The notes under the pieces are model-generated. The model was given only the letters and a program-made list of their open reading frames with translations. It was not told where the DNA came from and ran no database searches. Below, one piece after another: positions 31,827-43,192 of a stretch of DNA of 64,000 bases (position 1 is its first letter; each line of letters opens with the position of its first letter). The DNA comes from Deroplatys truncata. Lineage: Eukaryota; Arthropoda; Insecta; Mantodea; Mantidae. The stretch is taken from the NCBI GenBank assembly GCA_030765065.1, contig CM060985.1, positions 176,640,096-176,704,095 of the forward strand, in the 5' to 3' direction. The translations under genes were made by a program, and so were the position numbers.

Positions 31827-32201
31827 CAAAAAATTCTGATGTGTTACACTCACAGGACTTTCTCTACTCTTGTACAAACGCTTATTCTCCATATGCTTCA
31901 TGTTAATCGAGATGTTAATCTTATTGCTAATTTTCTTGTAGAAGTATTGGAAAATTTAGGAGAATAACAAGCAATATCTCGAAAATGGTTAACTCAACAA
32001 CAAAAATGTATATGACATAAATTGTGTATTTTAACGCGATCTACATTTTTTGTGCAGTATAATTTTGTCTATCTCTTATGGTTTACCAGTTATGCAAAAG
32101 TCGTTCACAATGAGGAATACTTTTGGAGACATTCGCAGAAAATACAACATATACATTTTATTTTCCATGAAAGTATCTTAAATATATGATATTTTAATCA
32201 A
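31827..32201 (+). repeat. Repeat A copy, left part (interrupted by LINE)
   Basis: Starts AAAAAATTCTGATGTGTTAC and runs to TATTTTAATCAA, where the LINE begins. The right part resumes at 36783 with AAATCGTTAGAGCCATTTTT, exactly the sequence that follows in the intact copy at 29470-30416. Confidence 0.85.
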
Positions 32202-32290
32202 GGAGAGTCTTGTTCGAGCAGCGGTCGGGTGTAGACGTGTTTCCGGTCCGCTCTGAGAGTAGTAGTAATCTCAAGAAGCGTTGTGCAAAT

Positions 32291-33145
32291 ATGGCGAATA
32301 TTGAAGGTCTGTTGGACAAGTTGAGGAGTGAAGTGAAAAGTGGTTTCGCGGAAAGTAAAGTTCGTCACAGCGAGCTATTAGGAATTATTAACTCCATGAT
32401 GGAATCTCTGGAGAAGTCTGAGACACGGGTGAAGGAGTTGGAGGCAAGATGTGAGTGGTTGGAGGGCAAGGTGGACTACTTAGAAAACCAGTCAAGATGA
32501 AATAATATTGTTATATATGGATTAACGGAAGAAGAGAATGAAAGCTGGGACATCACGGAGAACAAGGTGCTAGACGTTGTGGCCCAGATTGGAGTTCATC
32601 TCAGGCCTGACGACATTGAAAGAGCGCACCGTGTCGGTAAAGCAGGCAACAGGCGGCCAATTGTATGTAAGCTCCTGTCATATAAGTGCAAATCCGCCAT
32701 TCTCCGAGATAGTAAGTATCTTAAAGGTACAGGTGTGTTTATAAGAGAGGATTTCAGTGAAAATATCCGGCGAGAACGAGAATTTCTTCATCGCCAAATG
32801 ATAAATGCAAAATCACAGGGTTGTCATGCAGTAATCAAATTTGACAAACTTTTAATAAACGGGCGAATAAGAACCAAAGCAGAGCTGGAAGAAATCGACA
32901 AGAAGATAGCAGAAATTCAAGGAGAGGAGGTTGGCATTTCTGCAGAGCATCGAGCCCCAGAAGGCAGTATGGTTACACCTCTACCGGAAGGGACAGCAGG
33001 TAGCAGGGTCCAAGACGGCCAGATGACAAAAACAATGGCAACGTCAGCAGGGGGGAGGGTGTCAGTGCAACCAGCCCGCAGGTCACAAAGGATAGGGAGA
33101 ACCAGCACTCTAGGAGTAGGAGGTAAGACAACAACAAACAGATAG
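32291..33145 (+). pseudogene. LINE ORF1 (coiled coil plus RNA-binding region)
   Basis: The start is chosen at the ATG at 32291 (MANIEGLLDKL). The first 70 codons are strongly heptad-like (LDKLRSEVKSG ... LEARCEWLEGKVDYLENQ) and should form a trimeric or dimeric coiled coil. A TGA at 32498-32500 interrupts the frame exactly where L1-type ORF1 proteins have a basic residue before NNIVIYGL. A CGA-to-TGA change is the simplest explanation. The same frame continues through the RRM-like region (DDIERAHRVGK, about 32600-32632; AILRDSKYLKGTGVFI) and a charged C-terminus, to TAG at 33143-33145. Proteins of this type bind element RNA as chaperones. The conceptual total is about 284 codons. Confidence 0.8.
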
Positions 33146-36100
33146 AATGAAGATGCCCAGCTGTCAGTGGGGTTTTGGAATGTGGAAGGTTTGAGGGGAA
33201 AACTGGCTAGTGGTCAATTTTTGAACTTTGTAAATAACTTGGACATAATTGGGTTAGCAGAGACTTGGCTAAAAAACAATGAAACTGTGGACATAAGTGA
33301 ATTCCAAGGTGTCTTTAGTGGTTCAGAAGTGAGAGGTAGAAGGGGGAGATATCCTGGGGGCGTTGCTACTTTCTTTAAGAGTAATTATGTACAGTCTATT
33401 AAGGAAATACAGAGTCATCTCAGGGGAGCAACCTGTATATATTGTAATATAGCTAATATTAATATTGTTGTTATAACTGTATATCGCCAGCCGGTTACGT
33501 CCCAGTATGCTGAGCCAGAATTCTTTACAGATTTAGGGGAAACAATTGTAGAAATCAGGGACGAATATCAGGATGTAAAGCTAATAATAATGGGTGATCT
33601 GAATGCTAGGATAGGGCAAGAAAATATTACAATTAAAAAGGGGGACTTAGATAACAGAAAACCCGGCAGAAACAGCAAGGACTCAATCCTGAATGCAAGA
33701 GGAAAAGAGTTATTGTTCTTTTGTGACGCCTACGAGTTAGAAATAATGAACGGAAAATACGGTTCGGACCTGTCAGGGGAAGTAACATTTGTGCATACGA
33801 ATGGGAGTAGTGTCATTGACTACATTCTGTGTTCACAGGACGTATTGCCGTTAGTTCAAAATTTTAAAGTTGAAAACAGCATTGACTCTCATCATTTTCC
33901 ACTGATAATGACTTTAAAAGTATCTCGGCTAGTATCTTATACAAGGGATGAAAGCGCATGCGAAACATTGACGCCATTGTTTAAATATAGATGGAGGGAG
34001 GCAGGAAAGGAGATTTTTATTAACACTTTAGAAAACGAAATTATATCTTTTGACGTAGATCAACACAAAGGAACTGAAAGTATACAGAACATAACTAATA
34101 TTATACAGAAAGCAAGTGCGCACATGCTAACAGGAAGGGGTAATGCATCAAACCGCTTAACATCAAATAGTTGGTATAACGATCAGTGTAAAACAGCGAA
34201 GAAAGCAGCGGAATCTGCACTTATCAAATACAGAAGAGAGGGGGGTGAAGAACGTAGAATTTCTTTTGCAAATCTAAGAAAGTCATATAGGGAAGTCCTA
34301 AAGCAGAGCAAAACAGCTTGGCAGGACGCAAAGGCAGAAGAGGTACGTCAAGTAGTCGAAAATGGGGAAATTGGTGACATGTGGAAAGTTATTAGACAGA
34401 TTCGAAGGCGAAGGTCCATTCAGGCAACTATCCCTGCTGGAGAATGGATAAAGCACTTTAAAACAGTCTATGAAGGAGGGGAGTTTAGAATACAATTAAA
34501 TACTTTGGCCGCTGAAGGGATGACTGGGACTCCAATTGTGCAAATGCTTGATTATGAAATTAGCACAGCAGAGGTTGTTCGTGCAATAAAATGTTTAAAA
34601 AACGGGAAGGCAGCTGGTATAGAGGGCTTGTCAGCTGAGTTTTTCAAGATCTCGCTAGAAGTTAATAAAATGGTAGATTTCTATAGAAAAAGCTTCAATA
34701 AAATATTTGAAGGCGGAGAATATCCGGAAGCATGGAAAACCGCCATTATCCAACCTCTTTACAAGGGCAAAGGGAGTTACAGCATTCCAGGAAATTACAG
34801 GGGTATCTCGCTGCTCTCTATATTTGGAAAAATTTACAGTAGAATCTTATATGAAAGAATTAAGTGTTGGGCCAAGACACATCATAGGGTTTCTAAATTT
34901 CAGGCAGGATTTAGGGAAGGTTTCTCGACTATTGACAATGTCTTTGTTCTGAAAACAATAATTGATGACAATTTGAGAAATAAAGGTGGTAAGGTATATA
35001 CTGTATTTGTAGATTTTAAAATGGCATTTGATACTGTAGAACGCAGTGCTCTCTGGGAGAAATTAACACGTAAAGGACTTTCGGGGAAAATGATTAGAGC
35101 ACTTAGGGCAATGTATAAAGAAGTTAAGTTTGTTATCAAGACCGATCAGCACAATACATCAGAATGTAACATAGCGCAGAGGGGGGTTAAACAGGGTTGT
35201 ATACTATCTCCGTTACTCTTTAATTTGTTTATTGATGATGTTGTTAGCGTGATGACGGAGGAAGACATAGATGCACCGACAATCGCAGACCAAAAAATAC
35301 CAATTCTTTTGTACGCGGATGACATTGTAGTTCTTTCTAAAACGATAAAAGGTTTGCAGTCTGGTTTAAACGCTCTTCGACAATACTGTAGGCAATGGGG
35401 TATGGAGGTAAATATTCTTAAAACTAAAACAGTCACCTTTAAAAATGGATATGTGTACGCCAACATGAAAAGTGGACCTATGGGGAGGAAGAAATTCAAA
35501 ATGTTAAACACTTCGATTACTTAGGAGTAAGGTTTGATATGGGCGGAAAATGGAACAAGAACATGGAGTTTATAAAACACAAAGGGATTGGACAACTTTC
35601 TGAAATATTGAGGATATTGACACGGGTACCAGATATGCCAGTAAAAACATTACAGACCATGTATGAAGCAATGGTTAGGTCCTCATTACTATACGGCAGT
35701 GAAGTGTGGGGATGGGAGAGGGTGGATAATGTAAATAAAATACAATGCAATTTCTGGAAGCGCATTCTAGGGTTGGGGAAGGGTACTTCAAACTACGGAG
35801 TTCTTCGGGAGGTAGGATGCTGGGAAGATGCTGTATTTGCTAAACTAAACGTAGTTAGGTACTGGCTGCGAATAATTAAAGGCGATCAAACAACTCTGAG
35901 AGCAATATGTTATCGTCATCAAATAAACAACATAGGGCATCCAAAATGGTGGGCAGCGGGGTTGCAACGCGAATTATCAAAAATTGGCTTAAATGATATC
36001 TGGCAAAGGGGTAATGAAAATACACACAGTGCTGTAAGAAAGGTCAAAAGACGACTATGCGATATAAACAGGCAGAAAATCGAATCTGAATGTAGACAAA

Positions 36101-36471
36101 GATCAACATTGGAGCTACAAAATGAAATAAAAACTAGGTGGGGTAAGGAAACATATATTTTGGAATTGAGTATAAAACAGAGGACTGGAATAGCATGGCT
36201 TAGGTTGGGAGGGTGGAAAGCTCGCAAGATTGTTGATGACGATGGCAGGAGGATTTGCCCATTATGCGGGGAACAAGAAGACTGGACGCATATTTTGGCA
36301 GCATGCGTGCAGACGGAGGGTATTAGGAAAAAACTATTACCGGAAGTATTTTTGGCTTCCAACAGACGGAGGACAGCATGCTGGGACATGATTCTAAACA
36401 GCCAAAACTGGCCAAGCTTGGGCACATACTTAATGGAAGTACGTGTACTAAGAGATAAGGTGTTTATGTAA
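33146..36471 (+). pseudogene. LINE ORF2: endonuclease and reverse transcriptase
   Basis: The frame follows the ORF1 stop without any ATG. Endonuclease blocks, counting from the GTG at 33167: FWNVEGL (3-9), AETW (31-34), GDLNARIG (143-150), SVIDYIL (215-221). The last catalytic motif reads SHHFPL where SDH is expected (241-246). Reverse transcriptase: NYRGISLL region, FVDFKMAFD (614-622), GVKQGCILSPLLFN (673 on), YADD (716-719, DNA 35312-35323). The A run at 35468-35471 has lost one base; the first frame stops at 35524. The continuing frame reads EEIQNVKHFDYLGVRFD and runs to TAA at 36469-36471. The C-terminal part has LLYGSEVWG and a Cys-x2-Cys-x7-His-x4-Cys knuckle (36256-36306). There is no RNase H. 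Confidence 0.85.
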
Positions 36472-36741
36472 TTTTTCTTTAAACATATGTGGTGCTTGAG
36501 TACTTGTGCGCGACTGTGTGTGTGTGTGTGTGTGTGTGTTTGAGTGTGTGACTCAGTGTGTTTTTTTTTTTCAATTTTATATGTATGTATGTATATAGTG
36601 CGGTGATTGTAAAAAAAATAGTTGTTTTCTGGTTGATACTGCAAGTCACGTATACAGACCAGGTATTTATCTAGAGAGCATGTACGGTCTTATGACCCAT
36701 GCGTGTTATGCAATTAATGTAATACTAAATACTTAATAAAT
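36472..36741 (+). other. LINE 3' untranslated region
   Basis: Contains a (TG)n run at about 36514-36539, a T run near 36562-36571 and TAATAAATA just before the tail. Confidence 0.7.

Positions 36742-36770
<29 letters not shown>
36742..36770 (+). repeat. LINE 3' tail: ACT trinucleotide repeat
   Basis: About nine ACT units after ACC, ending directly at the right target-site duplication. Non-poly(A) microsatellite tails occur in several non-LTR clades, so the tail is a useful clade hint. Confidence 0.85.
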
Positions 36771-36772
<2 letters not shown>

Positions 36773-36782
36773 TTTTAATCAA

Positions 36783-37147
36783 AATCGTTAGAGCCATTTT
36801 TGAGAAAATTAAAATTTTCGAAAAATGTTCCATGTAAAGGGTAATCTGGGGTGGGGGGATTTTCTTGAAAACCTTCGTGTCGCATCTCTGGAAGATACTG
36901 AACCTAAATACCAAGTTTGGTGCTTATCCGACTGTTCGTTTCTGAGTTATGCTGTTCACAGACACACACGCACACAGAGACACACACACACACAACAACA
37001 CACACACACGGACATGTTTCCAAAAATGTTTTTTTTGGATGCAGGGGGTCTCAAAACATGTATTTCCGGTGAAATCTCGGTATCGAATTTTTGGGTGGAA
37101 TACAATACTCCCCCTACTTACTATACGTAGTAGGGAATGTAAAAATC
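36783..37147 (+). repeat. Repeat A copy, right part (after LINE)
   Basis: Resumes with AAATCGTTAGAGCCATTTTT and ends CGTAGTAGGGAATGTAAAAA. It includes a (CA)n-rich tract at about 36960-37010. Together with 31827-32201 it forms one copy of about 740 bp. Confidence 0.85.
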
Positions 37148-38222
37148 AGAAAGCAATATGATATAGCATTTAATCACTTCATTACCTGGTGTAAGGCAAA
37201 ACATGTCGGTAATGATTTCACTGAAAATGACTGCTAGCGAATTAACAAAGCATCTGACAACTCGTTGCATACGAGAGTTGATCTCGTTCTAAACGTGATT
37301 TCTCTTAGTTTCAGTAATCAATATATTATTAGTTTATTGATATTTTACAAATGCGAGCCGTCTACGGCGTCCTTCCCTAAACACTCCTACTCGCAACATA
37401 AAACCCCACTTTTAACACTTGTATCATAATCCACTATGAAAATGTGATTTACGAGCTTATTTCCATAGAGGTTTATCCTTCTATTGCAATTTTTAGCAGT
37501 GTATTCATTTATATAAATGCTCCGTTTTCTCAGGAATTAATGATTCTATAAATACAAAATTTAACAGACATAGACACCAAGTATTATAGAATACGTGTAA
37601 TACTTATAACTTCTCTGAAAAGCCTATAATGTTTTGCAATTGTGTTTATAATACCGCAACGACAAACCTGGAAAGATCACTTTTATATGCTGTAAAATTA
37701 TAAATTCAGCATCTGCATACAGTTTTCTCGCTTTCGTTTTTCTGTGCCCGTCCGGGCTTTCTCAAAAATCCCCAGAAACTCGCCTCTCATGCAGAACTCT
37801 CGAGTAGAAGTGATATGTTTATGTATATTTTTCCCCTTCTTTTTCTGACCCTTATGCAGTATAAGAGCACAAGGTGATGCGAGTGTAACCGGACGTGAGA
37901 AATTCCTTCCTCTCCATGTGAAATTCACCCTTCCGCTAGTGAGGCAGCCTTTGTTGATCAATAAGCTTACTTGGGGTGTCTCTAGTGTTGGATCATATCG
38001 CAACAACTTGCAAATCTATGTTGTATGCTTGCACATAATAAAAGCTAATTCAATATTCATTTATTTCTTTCCTAGTGGGGTACGGGGTACAAATTGGGGG
38101 ATCACTCTCCGAGTAGTAATATTTAGAACACCAATAATAATAATAATAATAATAATCATAAAAATGCATGTGATTATAGATTATGCAGAGTATATTCACC
38201 AAAAGATATAGAATATTAATTT
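37148..38222. other. No recognisable gene; (AAT)n at 38133-38156
   Basis: AT-rich unique-looking sequence without motif-bearing frames. A minus-strand frame of 102 codons (37698-38006) has no known pattern. Eight AAT units lie at about 38133-38156, shortly before the minisatellite. Confidence 0.35.
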
Positions 38223-38224
38223 AG

Positions 38225-38460
38225 AATACCATATAGTGTCATCATTTAATTTCTACTGTCACTTTACTAATGCTATTTAGTTCCATTTTCATTGTTATTT
38301 AATGGTATGATTTAGTTCGTTACTCACTCTCACTTCACTAATGCAATTTAGTTCAATCGTGGCTATCACTACACTATTGTGATTTAGTTTAAACCTCGCT
38401 ATCACTTCACTAATGTGACTTAGTTCAATCCGCACTGCCACTTCATTAATGTGAGTTAGT
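38225..38460. repeat. Left edge module of the minisatellite (diverged units)
   Basis: Recognisable but decayed 36-bp units: ACTTTACTAATGCTATTTAG, GGTATGATTTAGTTCG, CACTAATGCAATTTAGTTCA, ATCGTGGCTATCACTAC. The same unusual order of variants recurs at 57238-57480, on the far side of the main array. Confidence 0.8.
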
Positions 38461-38499
38461 TCAATCCTGCTATCACTTCACTAATGTGATTTAGTTCAG

Positions 38500-39280
38500 T
38501 GCTCACTCTCACTTCACTAATGCAATTTAGTTCAATCGTGGCTATCACTACACTAATCTGATTTAGTTCAAACCTCGCTATCACTTCACTAATGTGACTT
38601 AGTTCAATCCTCACTGCCACTTCATTAATGTGAGTTAGTTCAATCCTGGCTATCACTTCACTAATGTGATTTAGTTCAGTACTCACTCTCACTTCACTAA
38701 TGTGATTTAGCTCAATCCTGGCTATCACTTCGCTAATGTGATTTAGTTCAATCCTGGCAATTACTTCACTAATGTGATTTATTTCAATCCTGGCTATTAC
38801 TTCACTAATGTGATTTAGCTCAATCCTGGCTATCACTTCACTAATGTGATTTAGTTCAGTACTCACTCTCACTTCACTAATGTGATTTAGCTCAATCCTG
38901 GCTATCACTTCACTAATGTGATTTAGTTCAATCCTGGCTATTACTTCACTAATGTGATTTAGTTCAATCCTGGCTATCACTTCACTAATGTGATTTAGCT
39001 CAATCCTGGCTATCACTTCACTAATATGATTTAGTTCAGTACTCACTCTCACTTCACTAATGTGATTTATTTCAATCCTGGCTATTACTTCACTAATGTG
39101 ATTTATTTCAATACTGGCTATCACTTCACTAATATGATTTATTTCAATCCTGGCTATTACTTCACTAATGTGATTTATTTCAATCCTGGCTATTACTTCA
39201 CTAATGTGATTTATTTCAATCCTGGCTATCACTTCACTAATATGATTTAGTTCAGTACTCACTCTCACTTCACTAATGTG
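38500..39280. repeat. 180-bp (5-unit) higher-order repeat at left of array
   Basis: The block 38320-38460 repeats at +180 bp (same ATCGTGGCTATCACTACAC and CACTGCCACTTCATTAATG words). Farther right, the CAGTACTCACTCTCACTTCA unit recurs at about 38673, 38853, 39033 and 39249, i.e. every 180 bp with one 216-bp step. These are five- and six-unit multiples. Confidence 0.8.
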
Positions 39281-42200
39281 ATTTATTTCAATCCTGGCTA
39301 TTACTTCACTAATGTGATTTATTTCAATCCTGGCTATCACTTCACTAATATGATTTATTTCAATCCTGGCTATTACTTCACTAATGTGATATATTTCAAT
39401 CCTGGCTATTACTTCACTAATGTGATTTATTTCAATCCTGGCTATCACTTCACTAATATGATTTATTACAATCCTGGCTATCACTTCACTATTATGATTT
39501 ATTTCAATCCTGGCTATTACTTCACTAGTGTGATTTATTTCAATCCTGGCTATTACTTCACTAATGTGATTTATTTCACTCCTGGCTATCACTTCACTAA
39601 TGTGATTTATTTCAATCCTGGCTATTACTTCACTAATGTAATTTATTTCAATCCTGGCTATTACTTCATTAATGTGATTTATTTCAATCCTGGCTATTAC
39701 TTCACTAATGTGATTTATTTCAATCGTGGCTAACACTACACTAATGTAATTTAGCACAAATTTTGGCTATTACTTCACTAATGTAATATAGCACAAATTT
39801 TGGCTATTACTTCATTAATGTGATTTATTTCAATCCTGGCTATTACTTCACTAATGTGATTTATTTCAATCCTGGCTATTACTTCACTAATGTGATTTAG
39901 CTCAATCCTGGCTATTACTTCACTAATGTGATTTATTTCAATCCTGACTATTACTTCACTAATGTGATTTATTTCAATCCTGACTATTACTTCACTAATG
40001 TGACTTATTTCAATCCTGGCTATTACTTCACTAATGTGATTTATTTCAATCCTGGCTATTACTTCACTAATGTGATTTATTTCAATCCTGGCTATCACTT
40101 CACTAATGTTATTTATTTCAATCCTGGCTATCACTTCACTAATGTGATTTATTTCAATCCTGGCTATCACTTCACTAATGTGATTTATTTCAATCCTGGC
40201 TATTACTTCACTAATGTGATTTAGTTCAATCCTGGCTATTACTTCACTAATGTGATTTATTTCAATCCTGGCTATCACTTCACTAATGTGATTTATTTCA
40301 ATCCTGGCTATTACTTCACTAATGTAATTTATTTCAATCCTGGCTATCACTTCACTAATGTGATTTATTTCAATCCTGGCTATTACTTCACTAATGTGAT
40401 TTATATCAATCCTGGCTATTACTTCACTAATGTGATTTATTTCAATCCTGGCTATTACTTCACTAATGTGATTTATTTCAATCCTGACTATTACTTCACT
40501 AATGTGATTTATTTCAATCCTGGCTATCACTTCACTAATGTGATTTATTTCATTCCTGACTATTACTTCACTAATGTGATTTATTTCAATCCTGGCTATC
40601 ACTTCACTAATGTGATTTATTTCAATCCTGGCTATCACTTCACTAATGTGATTTATTTCAATCCTGGCTATTACTTCACTAATGTAATTTAGCTCAATCC
40701 TGGCTATTACTTCACTAATGTGATTTATTTAATCCTGGCTATCACTTCACTAATGTGTTTTATTTCAATCCTGGCTATTACTTCACTAATGTGATTTATT
40801 TCAATCCTGGCTATCACTTCACTAATGTGATTTATTTCAATCCTGGCTATTACTTCACTAATGTGATTGATTTCAATCGTGGCTAACACTTCACTAATGT
40901 AATTTAGCACAAATTTTGGCTATTACTTCACTAATGTAATTTACCACAAATTTTGGCTGTTACTTCACAAATGTGATTTAGTTCAATCCTGGCTATTACT
41001 TCACACTTCACTAATGTGATTTATTTCAATCCTGACTATTACTTCACTAATGTGATTTAGCTCAATCCTGGCTATTACTTCACTAATGTGATTTATTTCA
41101 ATCCTGGCTATTACTTCACTAATGTGATTTATTTCAATCCTGGCTATTACTTCACTAATGTGATTTAGCTCAATCCTGGCTATCACTTCACTAATGTGAT
41201 TTAGTTCAGTACTCACTCTCACTTCACTAATGTCATTTAGCTCAATCCTGGCTATCACTTCACTAATGTGATTTAGTTCAATCCTGGCTATTACTTCACT
41301 AATGTGATTTAGCTTAATCCTGGCTATCACTTCACTAATATGATTTAGTTCAGTACTCACTCTCACTTCACTAATGTGATTTATTGTAATCCTGGCTATT
41401 ACTTCACTAATGTGATTTATTTCAATACTGGCTATCACTTCACTAGTATGATTTATTTCAATCCTGGCTATTACTTCACTAATGTGATTTATTTCAATCC
41501 TGGCTATTACCTCACTAATGTGATTTATTTCAATCCTGGCTATCACTTCACTAATATGATTTATTTCAATCCTGGCTATCATTTCACTAATATAATTTAT
41601 TTCAATCCTGGCTATTACTTCACTAATGTGATTTATTTCAATCCTGGCTATCACTTCACTAATATGATTTATTTCAATCCTGGCTATTACTTCACTAATG
41701 TGATTTATTTCAATCCTGGCTATTACTTCACTAATGTGATTTATTTCAATCCTGACTATCACTTCACTAATATGATTTATTTCAATCCTGGCTATCACTT
41801 CACTATTATGCTTTATTTCAATCCTGGCTATTACTTCACTAATGTGATTTATTTCAATCCTGGCTATTACTTCACTAATGTGATTTATTTCACTCCTGGC
41901 TATCACTTCACTAATGTGATTTATTTCAATCCTGGCTATTACTTCACTAATGTAATTTATTTCAATCCTGGCTATTACTTCATTAATGTGATTTATTTCA
42001 ATCCTGGCTATTACTTCACTAATGTGATTTATTTAATCCTGGCTATCACTTCACTAATGTGATTTATTTCAATCCTGGCTATTACTTCACTAATGTGTTT
42101 TATTTCAATCCTGGCTATCACTTCACTAATGTGATTTATTTCAATCCTGGCTATTACTTCACTAATGTGATTGATTTCAATCGTGGCTAACACTTCACTA

Positions 42201-43192
42201 ATGTAATTTAGCACAAATTTTGGCTATTACTTCACTAATGTAATTTACCACAAATTTTGGCTGTTACTTCACTAATGTGATTTAGTTCAATCCTGGCTAT
42301 TACTTCACACTTCACTAATGTGATTTATTTCAATCCTGACTATTACTTCACTAATGTGATTTATTTCAATCATGACTATTACTTCACTAATGTGATTTAT
42401 TTCAATCCTGACTATTACTTCACTAATGTGATTTATTTCAATCCTGACTATTACTCACTAATGTGATTTATTTCAATCCTGACTATTACTTCACTAGTGT
42501 GATTTATTTTAATCCTGGCTATTACATCACTAATGTGATTTAGCTCAATCCTGGCTATTACTTCACTAATGTGATTTAGCTCAATCCTGGCTATTACTTC
42601 ACTAATGTGATTTAGCTCAATCCTGGCTATTACTTCACTAATGTGATTTAGCTCAATCCTGGCTATTACTTCACTAATGTGATTTAGCTCAATACTGGCT
42701 ATCACTTCACTAATGTGATTTATTTCAATACTGGCTATTACTTCACTAATGTGATTTATTTCAATCCTGACTATTTCTTCACAAATGTGATTTAGCTCAA
42801 TCCTGGCTATTACTTCACTAATGTGATTTAGCTCAATCCTGGCTATTACTTCACTATTGTGATTTATTTCAATCCTGACTATTACTTCACTAATGTGATT
42901 TATTTCAATCCTGGCTATTACTTCACTAATGTGATTTATTTCAATCGTGGCTAACACTTCACTAATGTGATTTAGCTCAATCCTGGCTATTACTTCACTA
43001 TTGTGATTTATTTCGATCCTGACTATTACTTCACTAATGTGAGTTATTTCAATCCTGACTATTACTTCACTAATGTGATTTATTTCAATCCTGACTATTA
43101 TTTCACTAATATGATTTATTTCAATCGTGGCTAACACTTCACTAATGTGATTTATTTCAATCCTGGCTATTACTTCACTAATGTGATTTATT

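Larger units (their letters stand above)
32202..36770 (+). mobile_element. Non-LTR retrotransposon (LINE), apparently full length
   Basis: The element is bordered by a 12-bp target-site duplication, TATTTTAATCAA (32190-32201 and 36771-36782). Removing it restores a continuous Repeat A. It has an 89-bp leader, an L1-type ORF1, an ORF2 with endonuclease and reverse transcriptase, a 3' region and an ACT-trinucleotide tail. Length is about 4.57 kb. Mobility in this class works by target-primed reverse transcription. This copy is recently dead: one stop in ORF1, one frameshift in ORF2, and a changed endonuclease motif. The clade within the APE-type group (for example CR1/L2-like or Jockey-like) is not resolved. 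Confidence 0.9.

Noticed and set aside
31518..31901. 127-codon minus-strand frame
   Set aside because: It crosses a SINE-like fragment and the start of Repeat A and has no motif.
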